A stretch of DNA of 64,000 nucleotides from Leptospira hartskeerlii (GTDB taxonomy: Bacteria > Spirochaetota > Leptospiria > Leptospirales > Leptospiraceae), in assembly GCF_002811475.1 (NCBI RefSeq), contig NZ_NPDL01000009.1, forward strand, positions 83,171 to 147,170, in the 5' to 3' direction. The translations under genes were made by a program, and so were the position numbers. The notes beneath the pieces are model-generated. The model ran no database searches and was not told where the DNA came from. It was given only the letters and a program-made list of their open reading frames with translations. This document shows, in pieces, positions 43,650 to 53,170 of the stretch. Position 1 is the stretch's first letter. Each line of letters opens with the position of its first letter.

Positions 43650-45533
43650 TTATTTCTTAGAATTCTCTGAATGTTCCCAGAGAATTCTTTTAATTTCGAG
43701 AATAGTGGGCATATGATCTTGGACAGAATGATCCGAATCTATCAGTAGTTCGGACTCTGCTCCATCTATATGAGAACTATCGTAAGGCACTACCGAATCA
43801 TTGATCCATTCTAGGTCTCTAAACTTAGAATTTCCTATGATAGAATGAAATGGAACCTCAGGTTTCAATTCGCCGGTCACTTTCATGAACAGGCTATTGG
43901 GGGAAAGTCCGTCTACTCCATAGGTTTCCGGAAGAATGGATTCTTCTTTCGAATCGGATGTTAAAAACTTGTAAGCCTTTCCTATATTATGAAGAGCACC
44001 TTTAGGAAGTATGAATAAGGCCCTTGCGATAGATGCTAAAAAACCTTCGGCAAGATTGGAACCTCTCTGTGGTGTGGCAATGAATACCACCCTTTTCACA
44101 AATGGTAAAGGTTTAAAATCGAATACTCGTCTTACTTCTTCTTTGGACTCCAAGTTAAGAGACTCGAATTTCTCGGGAGATACATTGGCGGCTTTCATCC
44201 AATCTTCTTTTTTACTTTTGGTCACCATAAGTTTGGAAAGAAGGCCGCCCATACTATGACCCACGAGCATCATCTTGTCGAAGGCGGAATCTTCTCCTTT
44301 GGGATCATAGGTTTTTCGGAGATCTCGTAGTGTGTCCCTAAAGTCCGCGGCAGAAATAGTGATCGGATTTCCTGTAGGATACCAGTATACCCAGAACTGG
44401 TAATTATTTTTGATCTTAGGATCTGCTAAGAGTTCGTTGATCATCGGGAACCAAATAAACGGAGAAGAAGCAAGTCCATGAACAAACACTACAGGGATCT
44501 TGCCTTTTCTGTAAGGATATACCAAATAGAGTCCCTTTCTTTCTAAGCCGACTTCTCCGTCAAACTTTGCAAAAAATCCGTCTCTCTTTTCTGCGCCGGA
44601 TAACATATATGCCAATGGAGTAGTTGTGTCACTTTCCATTGGTAGATCCAATCCGGAAAATTGGACCCGATCCCTATGCACCGGATCATATAAATGGATA
44701 ATTGCCTTTAAGGTTAAATTACGATTTTCTAAATAAGATTCCTCTAGTGCAATGAGTGCGGTTCCTGGATACGCTTGTCCGACACCTGCTACGAATTCGT
44801 ATTTCCTTCTTTCTTCCGGTTCTTTTTCGGGGTGTTTTCGGATAAGTATAAGAGGGGTTCCTATTCCGAATTTACTGATCTGGTTTGAGAATCCTTCGTT
44901 TTTATAATCGTAGGCAACTTCGACTTCCAGGAAATTTTTCGGGGTCCAAGCGGTTTCAACTTCTGCCTTTTCCATAGAAAGCGTACCTCTTATCAGTGGA
45001 AGGTTTAGGTCCGTAAGATTGGCGAGTTTTCTATTTCTTTTGGCAAATCGAACTAATTGCGCGAGAGATCTATTGTATGTTTCTAATGCAAATCTAAACT
45101 CCATAGAGAATGGATCTGCTGCAGGAGTCGCTTTCCTATCGAATAGATATGTATAGGAATACACCAAGGAAGAGGCGAACATTCTTCCGAACATTGGATC
45201 TTCCAAATCAAGTTCGGATCCTACATGATAACACAACTCGGCTAAATAATAGGCAAGCTCTCTTGTTTTTAAAGCAACCAATCTATTATCCAGATCGTAA
45301 ATGACTACTCTAGGAGCTTCTTGGTATCTTTTATATAGATCGTTACTTTTTAAAAATCTGGTGGTGATCAGACTTAAATTTTCGGAAGAGATCGCGTTTT
45401 CACGGACCGCTCTGATCTGTTCGTATTTGGAATAGGAAATTGTGGAATAAGTCGCCGTCCCGCATTGTAACAAAAATGCGATCAGCAAAATTAGAAACGT
45501 ACGGTAAGTCATTTTATTTCGCACGGAGACCAC
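43650..45533 (-). CDS. lipase-like alpha/beta hydrolase lipoprotein
   Basis: 627 residues. The signal sequence TYRTFLILLIAFL ends in the lipobox LQC. A ~310-residue N-terminal domain of unknown fold precedes an alpha/beta hydrolase domain: oxyanion loop VVFVHGLASSPFIWFP, nucleophile elbow LVGHSMGGLLSKLM, candidate acid in WINDSVVPYDSS, and candidate histidine in IDSDHSVQDH. It is probably an esterase or lipase anchored in the envelope. The long upstream domain is unusual for simple lipases. Monocistronic by position. Confidence 0.85.
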   Translation of the reverse strand: MVSVRNKMTYRTFLILLIAFLLQCGTATYSTISYSKYEQIRAVRENAISSENLSLITTRFLKSNDLYKRYQEAPRVVIYDLDNRLVALKTRELAYYLAELCYHVGSELDLEDPMFGRMFASSLVYSYTYLFDRKATPAADPFSMEFRFALETYNRSLAQLVRFAKRNRKLANLTDLNLPLIRGTLSMEKAEVETAWTPKNFLEVEVAYDYKNEGFSNQISKFGIGTPLILIRKHPEKEPEERRKYEFVAGVGQAYPGTALIALEESYLENRNLTLKAIIHLYDPVHRDRVQFSGLDLPMESDTTTPLAYMLSGAEKRDGFFAKFDGEVGLERKGLYLVYPYRKGKIPVVFVHGLASSPFIWFPMINELLADPKIKNNYQFWVYWYPTGNPITISAADFRDTLRDLRKTYDPKGEDSAFDKMMLVGHSMGGLLSKLMVTKSKKEDWMKAANVSPEKFESLNLESKEEVRRVFDFKPLPFVKRVVFIATPQRGSNLAEGFLASIARALFILPKGALHNIGKAYKFLTSDSKEESILPETYGVDGLSPNSLFMKVTGELKPEVPFHSIIGNSKFRDLEWINDSVVPYDSSHIDGAESELLIDSDHSVQDHMPTILEIKRILWEHSENSKK

Positions 45534-45593
45534 TGAGGTTAAGTGAGTTACGAAAAGTTTTACCCATAAGACCTAACTCTGTGCGAAAATTAT

Positions 45594-45785
45594 TTAATCG
45601 ATAGGAGCTAAATCAGCGAGAGTAAGATCTTCAATGGTATGCGGGTAGCCTTCTCTGTCGTTATAAAGAACAGAAACTTTGTCGCCGTCGATCTCTTGGA
45701 TCTCTACCTGAGCTCCGGTGAGTACGATCACTCCCTTTAAAAGAAAACTTCTTTTGGTCAGTTTGGCTTTATCACCCGGCTTCAT
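45594..45785 (-). CDS. 63-residue protein, SH3-like, unknown function
   Basis: 63 residues: MKPGDKAKLTKRSFLLKG, then VEIQEIDGDKVSVLYNDREG. The pattern of short strands with a central Gly-Asp turn resembles a small SH3-like or KOW-like barrel. Its ATG lies inside the end of the upstream IscU-like gene (14-base overlap), so it is translated in step with that protein and may be its partner. No family name can be given. Confidence 0.72.
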   Translation of the reverse strand: MKPGDKAKLTKRSFLLKGVIVLTGAQVEIQEIDGDKVSVLYNDREGYPHTIEDLTLADLAPID

Positions 45786-46566
45786 GTTTCTCCATATAGA
45801 TATCTTTTCCTTCCTTCTTCATGGAAGAGAAAATATGTATTTGTCTTTGGTCAACTCTCGTACCTATATCGTAGACTGCGTCCGTAAAGTCAGCGCCTTC
45901 TATTTTGGCCCCTGCGAGTTTCGCCCAACGTAAGTCTGCACCTTTTAGATTGGCTCCAGTTAGATCTGCTCCGTTCAAGAAAGCACCACGAAGTCTTGCA
46001 CCCTCAAAATTGGCCCCAGCAAAATTACAGTTAGTTAAGAATGCGTTGTTTAAATTTGCTCCGGAGAAATCCACTCCATGTAGATCTTCTTTTTCTAATA
46101 TGATAGAAGATAGATCCTCTCCTTTTAGGCTTCCGCTTTGGGAGAGTAATTCTTTTGCTTTTGCAGCAGTGATCCTTCTTTCTTTCGGGACCCCTTCTCC
46201 TGTCTCGTAATCTTGGATTGCTTGTTGGAGTGCAGCTACTGCTGACTCTGGATAATTTTTACGACGTTCAGGGAACTCGAATTGTTTTTCGACGTCGTCA
46301 GTGGTAACGTTTTTGAGCTCGTCTATGGTTTTACCTTTAGCGATCTCTGTGGCCATTGCAAGTGCAACTATCCCGAAACCACAGCCTGTGGTTGTATAAC
46401 TTGCGTCTGTGACTTTTCTGTCCTCGTCTATTTTGAGATAAATACGATACCCATCTCCACAGCCCACATTTCTATAGTTGGAAACAACTGTAGCATCTTC
46501 CATTTCTCTATAGTTTAGTCTTTGGTCATTGATCTCTTTGTATCTGTTAAAATCCATTACTGACAT
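45772..46566 (-). CDS. IscU/NifU-like domain fused to pentapeptide repeats
   Basis: 264 residues. Residues about 8-125 follow the IscU/NifU N-terminal scaffold: RNVGCGDGYRIYLKI with C36, and TTTGCGFGIVALAMATEIAKGKT with C62. The third cluster cysteine, normally HCSxLA near residue 105, is absent; the aligned stretch reads RRKNYPESAVAAL. Residues about 150-230 are an A(D/N)L-x-x pentapeptide repeat (GADLTGANLKGADLRWAKL) expected to form a beta-helix. The only other cysteine is C180. Lies downstream of rpmE and overlaps the next small gene. Whether it still binds a cluster is open. Confidence 0.85.
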   Translation of the reverse strand: MSVMDFNRYKEINDQRLNYREMEDATVVSNYRNVGCGDGYRIYLKIDEDRKVTDASYTTTGCGFGIVALAMATEIAKGKTIDELKNVTTDDVEKQFEFPERRKNYPESAVAALQQAIQDYETGEGVPKERRITAAKAKELLSQSGSLKGEDLSSIILEKEDLHGVDFSGANLNNAFLTNCNFAGANFEGARLRGAFLNGADLTGANLKGADLRWAKLAGAKIEGADFTDAVYDIGTRVDQRQIHIFSSMKKEGKDIYMEKHEAG

Positions 46567-46690
46567 GATGATTGCCTTTCTTAGATTAGACTTTGTTGGT
46601 AGAGCAGGAAAGCATTTTTAGGAAGGAAGATTTCTTTTTTGGTCCGCGTCATGGGTTGCAAGCGACCCGAAGGGAGCCGAGCAAGTCCGA

Positions 46691-46711
46691 CCTTCGCACA
46701 AAGTGCGAAGG
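46691..46711 (-). terminator. strong hairpin downstream of rpmE
   Basis: CCTTCGCAC-AAA-GTGCGAAGG is a perfect 9-bp stem with a three-base loop, inside a GC-rich stretch (about 46655-46730) with additional nested pairing (GTCC/GGAC around it). It lies 24-44 bases after the rpmE stop on the minus strand. No T-run follows, so Rho-independent termination is uncertain; a leader structure for the downstream fusion gene is also possible. Confidence 0.5.
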
Positions 46712-46734
46712 GGACGCTCCGAGCCGTAAATCTC

Positions 46735-46935
46735 TTAGGAGATTTTGTATTTTTTCTTGAACTTGTCTACTCGACCAGTTGTATCCAGGATTTTGGATTT
46801 TCCGGTGAAGTATGGGTGGCAGTTGGAGCAAATTTCCACGTGGATGTCTCCGACCGTAGTGCGAGTCTCGTAAACCGCCCCACAAGCGCAGCGAATTTTG
46901 GCGTCAGCGTATTTAGGATGGATGTCTGTTTTCAT
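46735..46935 (-). CDS. rpmE: 50S ribosomal protein L31
   Basis: 66 residues: [19 protein letters not shown], then [17 protein letters not shown]. The zinc-binding cysteines C16, C18, C36 and C39 are present, so this is the zinc-containing (C+) paralogue. Located 24 bases downstream of rho with which it is probably co-transcribed; a ribosome-binding site (AGGAGA) precedes the ATG. Confidence 0.97.
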   Translation of the reverse strand: MKTDIHPKYADAKIRCACGAVYETRTTVGDIHVEICSNCHPYFTGKSKILDTTGRVDKFKKKYKIS

Positions 46936-46959
46936 GTTGTCTCCTTTTCCAAAATCTTA

Positions 46960-48384
46960 TTAGGCGTTCATACTACCTAAGAAGCTCTCGTTAGTCTTAG
47001 ACTGCCTCATCTTCTCTAGTAATAATTCCATGCTTTCTGTGATGCTCATGGGAGAAAGTACTTTTCGGAGCACAAAGACCTTCTGGAGGGTCTCCTTTGG
47101 TAATAGGAGCTCTTCCTTTCTGGTTCCGGACTTGTTGATGTCAATCGCAGGGAAGATCCTCTTATCGGAAAGTTTCCGATCCAGGTGGATTTCCATATTA
47201 CCAGTACCTTTGAACTCTTCGAAGATCACCTCGTCCATTTTAGATCCGGTGTCCACAAGTGCGGTTGCTATGATCGTGAGAGATCCACCCTCTTCGATAT
47301 TTCGAGCGGCCCCGAAGAATCTTTTCGGTTTGTGAAGAGCATTCGAGTCCACACCACCTGAGAGTATTTTTCCGGATGTCGGGATGACCTGGTTGTAAGC
47401 ACGTGCAAGACGGGTGATAGAGTCGAGTAGAATGACCACATCTCTTCCATGTTCTACAAGCCTTTTTGCTTTTTCGATCACCATCTCTGCAACTTGTACG
47501 TGGCGGGTAGCTGGTTCGTCGAACGTGGAACTTACTACTTCTCCCCTTACGTTACGAGCCATGTCTGTTACTTCTTCCGGACGTTCGTCAATTAAAAGAA
47601 CGATCAGAGTCACTTCTGGATGATTGCTAGTAATCGCATTTGCAACATTCTGCATCAGGATTGTTTTTCCTGTTCTAGGTGGTGCTACGATGAGCGCTCT
47701 TTGTCCTTTTCCGATCGGGCACATCAGATCCACGATCCGAGTATCCAATTGAGAAGGATCATGCTCCATTCTCAATCTTTCGTTTGGATACAAAGGAGTA
47801 AGGTTGTCGAATAACGCACGTTTGCTTGCTACGTCCGGTGTGTATCCGTTTACGGTTTCCACACGAAGCATAGCGAAGAATCTTTCGGATTCTTTTGGAG
47901 GACGGATCTGCCCTTCGACTGTGTCTCCAGTCCTTAGTCCAAATAATTTGATCTGGGAAGGAGAAACATAAATATCATCCGGACCTGGAACGTAGTTATA
48001 GTCCGGAGATCTTAAAAATCCATATCCGTCGGGTAATCTTTCCATTACGCCGGCAGCATGGACTTGACCATCCCTCTCCGCTTGGGCTTGTAGAATGGCG
48101 AATATTAAGTTTTGCTTTTTTAGTCCGCCTGTATTCTCTACACCTAAATTCTTCGCAACTTCGATCAGTTCCGAGATAGATGTTTTCTTGAGTGCTACTA
48201 AATCTATAGGAGCAGGCGTAGGTCCCTCATAGGAACCTCGACGTCTTTTTCGGGAACGAATCTCCGCTGTTTCCGGATCATCTTCCGGTAAGTTTGGTTC
48301 TTCTTCGTTATTGTCGTTTTGTGCGTCGTTATTGTTGTTTTGATAGTTGTTTCGGGGCTTGGAGTCTCGTCTTGGGTTAGCCAT
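46960..48384 (-). CDS. rho: transcription termination factor Rho
   Basis: Hexameric RNA-dependent ATPase that ends transcription. 474 residues. An N-terminal Asn-rich, low-complexity extension ([18 protein letters not shown], about 12-29) is followed by a basic linker. The Rho N-terminal helices are at about 70-100, the cold-shock RNA-binding domain at 110-175 ([26 protein letters not shown]), and the ATPase domain at 190-450 with Walker [21 protein letters not shown] and [14 protein letters not shown]. The N-terminal extension is longer than in E. coli. First gene of the rho-rpmE unit. Confidence 0.97.
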   Translation of the reverse strand: MANPRRDSKPRNNYQNNNNDAQNDNNEEEPNLPEDDPETAEIRSRKRRRGSYEGPTPAPIDLVALKKTSISELIEVAKNLGVENTGGLKKQNLIFAILQAQAERDGQVHAAGVMERLPDGYGFLRSPDYNYVPGPDDIYVSPSQIKLFGLRTGDTVEGQIRPPKESERFFAMLRVETVNGYTPDVASKRALFDNLTPLYPNERLRMEHDPSQLDTRIVDLMCPIGKGQRALIVAPPRTGKTILMQNVANAITSNHPEVTLIVLLIDERPEEVTDMARNVRGEVVSSTFDEPATRHVQVAEMVIEKAKRLVEHGRDVVILLDSITRLARAYNQVIPTSGKILSGGVDSNALHKPKRFFGAARNIEEGGSLTIIATALVDTGSKMDEVIFEEFKGTGNMEIHLDRKLSDKRIFPAIDINKSGTRKEELLLPKETLQKVFVLRKVLSPMSITESMELLLEKMRQSKTNESFLGSMNA

Positions 48385-48560
48385 GGAATACCGTTATTGG
48401 ATTTGGAAGGAGTGCCTTCCTGTATTCATTTTTTTATTCGATTAAGAGCGGGTTTTGAAGGATCCGGGTAGTCGGTTCTTTTTTAAGCGACCGGGGAATC
48501 CCTTATTTTTTCAAACGAGCGTCTGCTCGGAAGAGAGGAAAGGGTCGGCTCTTAATGTGG

Positions 48561-48588
48561 ACTATTTCCAGATTACAGGCTCTGTCAA
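48561..48588 (-). promoter_or_regulatory. candidate sigma-70 promoter for rho
   Basis: On the minus strand TTGACA (48588-48583) is followed after 16 bases by AATAGT (48566-48561), close to a sigma-70 pair. It lies about 180 bases before the rho ATG, leaving a long leader with stems CGAGC-GTCT-GCTCG (48516-48529) and GGAAGG-AGTG-CCTTCC near 48410-48425, which could serve autoregulation of Rho. Confidence 0.45.
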
Positions 48589-48593
48589 GGATT

Positions 48594-49715
48594 TTATTTT
48601 TGCTTTGTCCTTTTTTTAGACGTAGATTTTTTCTTAGAACTTACCTGCTTTTTTTTAGATGCGGGCTTTGGTTTGGTTTCCGCGACAGCAGGTTTGTTTG
48701 CCGACTGAACTGCCTTTTTAGGAGGGCTCTGTTTGCCTGTTTTCTTTCTAGGGATCGGCTGGTCCTTATTCAATTTAAACTTACTAGTTAAATCCAAAAA
48801 CTTAATTCTATTTTGTAGAGTGGTTCTTGGTACTCCCAGATCCAAGGCAGCATGAGAAACATTCTCTTGGTTTCTTTTAAGCGTATGATAAATATAACTT
48901 CCTTCCACTTCTTTTAACATTGTTTCGAGTGGAAGTTTTTGGTTAAATGCTTCTGTGACGGAGGGGAACTCAAATCCCTCACCATCCTGGCTGTTTAGTT
49001 TTGCGGAAGCCGGTGAGAAGTGATACAGATAGCCGAGTGGTTTTCCTTTTTGTTTTAGGATAGATACTCTTACAATACAATCCAGGTCGGGAAGAAATGT
49101 CTGAACGGAAAGTCTACCTTCTTCCAATCTAAGCTCGTGGTTTTTTAGATAATTTCCGAGTAGGTCCTTGGACATTTCTTTTAGTAGTTTTTCTGCCTGA
49201 AGAATGCTGTCTCTAAACCATTTTTTGACGAGTATGTCTTTTTCGAAAGTCTCGTTATAAAATACAGTATGTCCATCCAGGTCCGTCGCGATCAATCCAT
49301 CCGGAAAGTTTTGGAGAAGAACTTCCATAAACCATTGGCTTTGTTTTGCTTTTTCTTCTTCCGTTCTTTGTGGAGAGACTTTTGGTTTTTCTGTCTCCTT
49401 AGCCATCCAAGAGGATCTGCTGAGTTCCGAGAGAAACCTAGGTTTATCCCAGTCTTCTAATTTTTCTCCAAAGGGACCTAATACCGGTATAGTTCTTTGT
49501 TTTTGGAAAAATGCTAGAACGGTTTCCGGAATTTCTCGGATTAAGAATTCCTCAGGGATCCTTTCGAATTCCCTCTCTGCAGCGCTTAAGTCTGCGAGTT
49601 CCATTAGAACTCTTTCTTTGGGGAGTAATCCTAGTAAGCCTGTTCCTTCTTCCCATACAGGTAAATGACTGGCAGGACTATAGAGAAAAAATTTATATAG
49701 AACTTCGATTCTCAT
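48594..49715 (-). CDS. PAS-domain regulator with Fis-type HTH, lysine-rich tail
   Basis: 373 residues. Residues 1-105 are an uncharacterised N-terminal region. About 128-235 form a PAS-like domain (QNFPDGLIATDLDGHTVFYNETFEK). Residues about 265-310 are a Fis-type helix-turn-helix (MLKEVEGSYIYHTLKRNQEN, then VSHAALDLGVPRTTLQNRIKFL), as at the end of NtrC-type activators. No AAA ATPase domain separates PAS and HTH. The last 50 residues are a Lys/Ser/Pro-rich tail (KKKQVSSKKKSTSKKRTKQK) resembling a histone H1-like DNA-binding tail. Targets unknown. Upstream of rho on the same strand. Confidence 0.82.
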   Translation of the reverse strand: MRIEVLYKFFLYSPASHLPVWEEGTGLLGLLPKERVLMELADLSAAEREFERIPEEFLIREIPETVLAFFQKQRTIPVLGPFGEKLEDWDKPRFLSELSRSSWMAKETEKPKVSPQRTEEEKAKQSQWFMEVLLQNFPDGLIATDLDGHTVFYNETFEKDILVKKWFRDSILQAEKLLKEMSKDLLGNYLKNHELRLEEGRLSVQTFLPDLDCIVRVSILKQKGKPLGYLYHFSPASAKLNSQDGEGFEFPSVTEAFNQKLPLETMLKEVEGSYIYHTLKRNQENVSHAALDLGVPRTTLQNRIKFLDLTSKFKLNKDQPIPRKKTGKQSPPKKAVQSANKPAVAETKPKPASKKKQVSSKKKSTSKKRTKQK

Positions 49716-49821
49716 TGGGAGAAGGAGGATATTTTCCTCCAGAATGACTCTTTTGAAGCCTAAGCGAGAAAATTCCTCTACTTTTTTGTACGCCGAGAAT
49801 AGTTTTTTTACTTTGAGGCTA

Positions 49822-50478
49822 TTACTTAACTAAACGGTTTGCTGCTTTTTTATATTCTTCAGGATAAGGAAGTTTGGATACTTTTAAGCTGGATAGAGAG
49901 TATTTTAAGGATCTTTTATATAGCACTAATGCGTAAAGATGGTTCCCGTCACGACGGAATTTATTTCCGGAAAGCCATTCTTCTCTCGCCATTCTGAAAT
50001 AATCATTGGCTCTTTCTTCTTCTTTGGCGGTAAGCGGGTGATGTTCTTCCGATTCCATTTTTAAAAAACGGGATTCTTTTGCCACATGCTGCAGAAGTTT
50101 ATCCGAAGAAGTTTCCGCAAATTCAGACCAACGTTTCATGGACTCAGGAAGCGCTCTTTCGAGTAACGCCAGGCTGTCTGATTTTTCCTGAACACTTCCT
50201 ACTTTAGAAGCAGAGTTTAAGTCAGCGGAGTAATTTTCTATTTTTTGCAGGTCTTTTTTAAGCTCCGAGGATTCGAATGAATTACCGATCTCTCTCAAGA
50301 CTCTTACTTTGGAATCTACCGATTTTTTTCTTTCTCTGAATCCTTGGGTGGACTGAGAAGAATAGATCCTTCCTGCAAGAATTGTCACCGCGATTAGGGA
50401 AAATACTACGAGCCATTTCCAAAATCGTCCGCCTTTCATCCTAAGGGAAATGATCTCGGCAGGAGTAGGAAGATCCAT
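49822..50478 (-). CDS. single-helix membrane protein of unknown function
   Basis: 218 residues. One hydrophobic helix at about 21-40 (WKWLVVFSLIAVTILAGRIY) after a short cytoplasmic N-terminus; the remaining ~175 residues are charged and helical and probably periplasmic. The C-terminal part (NDYFRMAREEWLSGNKFRRDGNHLYALVLYKRSLKYS) resembles a TPR helix pair. Its start codon shares one base with the previous gene's stop, so the two are coupled. No family recognised. Confidence 0.72.
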   Translation of the reverse strand: MDLPTPAEIISLRMKGGRFWKWLVVFSLIAVTILAGRIYSSQSTQGFRERKKSVDSKVRVLREIGNSFESSELKKDLQKIENYSADLNSASKVGSVQEKSDSLALLERALPESMKRWSEFAETSSDKLLQHVAKESRFLKMESEEHHPLTAKEEERANDYFRMAREEWLSGNKFRRDGNHLYALVLYKRSLKYSLSSLKVSKLPYPEEYKKAANRLVK

Positions 50479-51497
50479 TAGTTGGTTCCGCCTTGTGCAG
50501 GAACAGGAGGTAGAGCTTCTTTTGCTTTAATATCGTCTACGCGGATCTCTTCATTACTTTTTTCTAAAAAAGAAACCCTTCCATTCGTAATAAAGCTATA
50601 ATTATCATCATGGACTTCTAGTAGATCTACCGGATTGTCTTTTCCTTCTCCGGGAGGTGCTATCTTCGGCGAAAGTAATTCGTTGTCTATATAATCGATA
50701 AGAGTGTTTCGGATACGATCGTAGTCGGAAATATTTTCCTTCTCCGCAATATTTCTGACCTCATCCAGGTTCACAAATTGGAACTCACGTTTATCGTCAT
50801 TCGGAGTTTTAGCTGCAATCATTGCAAGAAGTGCGAATCTTCTGGCTCTCCTTGCTACTTGTATTCCTTCTCCAAAGAGCACCAGCTTTACTCTGAATTG
50901 ATAAGGAGAAGAATTATAAGCTGTAGTAAAATTATCCTCAGAGGCTTTTAGATCTCGGAAGCCAAGTTTCAATAAATGTTGTGCGATCTTATCGTTGGAA
51001 CGAATGATCATTGGAGAAGCAGCTTCCAGAAGAGTACGAGCTGTCTTAATATAATTTTCGTGAACTACCTGGAAGATATCCTTCATCTCCCCTTGTGCAG
51101 CCTTCAGATTTTTATAAGATAAACTATAGTTACTCTGGAAATACCACATATTTCCGTTGAAGTCAGCTTGGTTTGCCTTCTTAAACGATCTATAATTGTC
51201 TAAAGTATTCAGTTTTTTGAAAAGTTCACCCTGGCTGCCTGCAGTTGCAGTTTGTCCGGATTGAGCATTCTCTGCAGCGGTTGCCACCCCTGCTTGGGAT
51301 TTAGGTCCTGCGCCTTCTTCCAAAGGTGGTGCAAGGTTACTCACACAAATGTTGATGAACTTTATATTTATCTTATTCTCATCAATCAGGATGGCGAGAT
51401 TTGTTTGGTCGGGAGAAACCGCGTAAGTCCTATCCGTGAAAAAAATCGGCGCCGCAGCGAATATAAAAAGAAGAATGCGTGTATATTTCGAACCCAT
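50478..51497 (-). CDS. exported protein of unknown function
   Basis: 339 residues with an N-terminal signal peptide (YTRILLFIFAAAPIFFTDRTYA) and probable cleavage after TYA. The mature protein has a Ala/Gly/Gln-rich segment near 65-90 and then helical regions (FNGNMWYFQSNYSLSYKNLKAAQGEMKDIF; HLLKLGFRDLKASEDNFTTAY). Probably periplasmic. Coupled to the following single-helix membrane protein gene, suggesting that the two proteins meet in the periplasm. Resembles Leptospira conserved hypothetical proteins. Confidence 0.72.
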   Translation of the reverse strand: MGSKYTRILLFIFAAAPIFFTDRTYAVSPDQTNLAILIDENKINIKFINICVSNLAPPLEEGAGPKSQAGVATAAENAQSGQTATAGSQGELFKKLNTLDNYRSFKKANQADFNGNMWYFQSNYSLSYKNLKAAQGEMKDIFQVVHENYIKTARTLLEAASPMIIRSNDKIAQHLLKLGFRDLKASEDNFTTAYNSSPYQFRVKLVLFGEGIQVARRARRFALLAMIAAKTPNDDKREFQFVNLDEVRNIAEKENISDYDRIRNTLIDYIDNELLSPKIAPPGEGKDNPVDLLEVHDDNYSFITNGRVSFLEKSNEEIRVDDIKAKEALPPVPAQGGTN

Positions 51498-51556
51498 AGC
51501 TTTCCCTACTAGTAGTCTATCGGCAGGGTTTCAAAATGTATATTCTCTTTTTTTTA

Positions 51557-51581
51557 AGGAAAAGCGCCCTTAAAGAGCGCT
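51557..51581 (-). terminator. terminator overlapping dapL stop
   Basis: On the minus strand AGCGC and GCGCT form a short stem around the dapL stop codon, followed by TTTTCC and an A-rich run. The hairpin uses the last two codons of dapL. Confidence 0.5.
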
Positions 51582-52796
51582 GATCCTGCGGATTGCCTCG
51601 ATCACGTCGTCTTTTTTACCAAAGGCGGAAAGTCTGAAGTAACCTTCTCCCGCGGGTCCGAAACCGGAGCCTGGAGTTCCTACCACCTGTGCTTTATCCA
51701 ATAACTGGTCGAAGAAATCCCAAGAGCTAAGATTATTCGGAGTTTTGAGCCAAATATATGGAGCGTTTACCCCACCGAATACTTCGTACCCTGCTTTGAT
51801 CAAACCTTCTCGGATCAATTTGGCGTTAGCCATATAAGTATCGATGCTCGCACGGATCTCTTTTTTCCCTTGAGGAGAATAAATTGCCTCGGCGGCTTTC
51901 TGGGTCACATAAGAAACGCCGTTGAATTTGGTAGTATGTCTTCTGCTCCAAAGTTGTCCTATAGGAACTTCCTGGCCGTCTTTTGTTTTTCCCTTTAATT
52001 CTTTAGGGATAACGATGTAAGCACAACGAAGTCCTGTAAATCCAGCGGTTTTTGAGAAGGAACGGAATTCTATGGCTACTTCTCTCGCTCCCTCTACCTC
52101 ATAAATGGACCTTGGAACTCCTGGTTCAGAGATGAATGCCTCATAAGCAGAATCGTAAAGTATGATACTATTATTCTTTTTTGCGTATTCCACCCAAGCC
52201 TTGAGAGATTCTTTAGAAGCTACTGTTCCGGTTGGATTATTAGGAAAACATAAATAGATCAAATCAGGTCTTTCTTTCGGAAAATCGGGCTGAAATCCAT
52301 TCTCTTTCGTGGAAGGCATATAGATCAGGTTGGCGTATCTTCCATCGGGGCCAGCTTCTCCGGTTCTTCCCGCCATCACGTTAGTGTCTACATAGACAGG
52401 ATATACTGGATCTCCGATTGCGATCTTAGCATCCTGGGAGAATATTTCTTGGATATTTCCGCAGTCACATTTGGATCCGTCGGAAACGAAAATTTCACTC
52501 TCGTCCAGTTTTACACCAAGAGGAGCATAGTCATTATCTGCGATCGCTTTTAGTAGGAAAGAATATCCTTGCTCGGGCCCATATCCGTGGAATCCTTCCG
52601 GAGTTCCCATTTCTTTGGAAGAAGAAACGAGTGCATCCACAACAGCAGGAGCCAAAGGAAGAGTAACGTCCCCTATCCCGAGTCGTATGATCTTTGCATT
52701 AGGATGTTTTTCGGAATAAACTTTTACTCTTCTTGCGATCTCCGGGAAAAGATATCCCGCTTTTAATTTCAGATAATTTTCGTTTATATTCGCCAT
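51570..52796 (-). CDS. dapL: LL-diaminopimelate aminotransferase
   Basis: Converts tetrahydrodipicolinate directly to LL-diaminopimelate in the lysine and peptidoglycan pathway, a route known in spirochaetes, chlamydiae and plants. 408 residues of a fold-type I aminotransferase: [51 protein letters not shown], and the pyridoxal phosphate lysine K249 in [14 protein letters not shown]. Length matches the family. It lies four bases after the DUF2203 gene on the same strand. Confidence 0.95.
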   Translation of the reverse strand: MANINENYLKLKAGYLFPEIARRVKVYSEKHPNAKIIRLGIGDVTLPLAPAVVDALVSSSKEMGTPEGFHGYGPEQGYSFLLKAIADNDYAPLGVKLDESEIFVSDGSKCDCGNIQEIFSQDAKIAIGDPVYPVYVDTNVMAGRTGEAGPDGRYANLIYMPSTKENGFQPDFPKERPDLIYLCFPNNPTGTVASKESLKAWVEYAKKNNSIILYDSAYEAFISEPGVPRSIYEVEGAREVAIEFRSFSKTAGFTGLRCAYIVIPKELKGKTKDGQEVPIGQLWSRRHTTKFNGVSYVTQKAAEAIYSPQGKKEIRASIDTYMANAKLIREGLIKAGYEVFGGVNAPYIWLKTPNNLSSWDFFDQLLDKAQVVGTPGSGFGPAGEGYFRLSAFGKKDDVIEAIRRISAL

Positions 52797-52800
52797 TGAA

Positions 52801-53160
52801 TTATTCGTAATCCTCGTCTATGTTTTGGATCGGTTTGCGTCCAGCAAAACCCTCGTCGTATCCGTGTTCGAAAAGGAGATCCTCTTCTCCCAGATGCCAA
52901 CAATAATAACCTTTTCCGTTGTCGAAATCCACAAGCCAAAGTCCTTTAACTTCTATACCAAGTTCCCGGATCTTTCCGGACCAATCTACCAGTAACTCTT
53001 CTACCTTGGTCTCTCTGGCTTCTTGTTCATTCTCTTGGTATAAACCGCTTTTCAGTTCTTGGTGGATCTTTCCCACGGTTTCGTAAAATTCTTCCGTGAT
53101 GGATCTGACATAGGGCAGAATTTTACGCGCTTCTTCGTATGTCCAGATCTTACGTTCCAT
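52801..53160 (-). CDS. DUF2203-family protein
   Basis: 119 residues: [22 protein letters not shown], then [33 protein letters not shown]. The pattern of an N-terminal helix and the [13 protein letters not shown] block matches DUF2203, a small family of unknown function. No signal peptide. It sits between pyrB and dapL, 10 and four bases away, so all three are probably one operon. Confidence 0.85.
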   Translation of the reverse strand: MERKIWTYEEARKILPYVRSITEEFYETVGKIHQELKSGLYQENEQEARETKVEELLVDWSGKIRELGIEVKGLWLVDFDNGKGYYCWHLGEEDLLFEHGYDEGFAGRKPIQNIDEDYE

Positions 53161-53170
53161 TCTACTCCGT

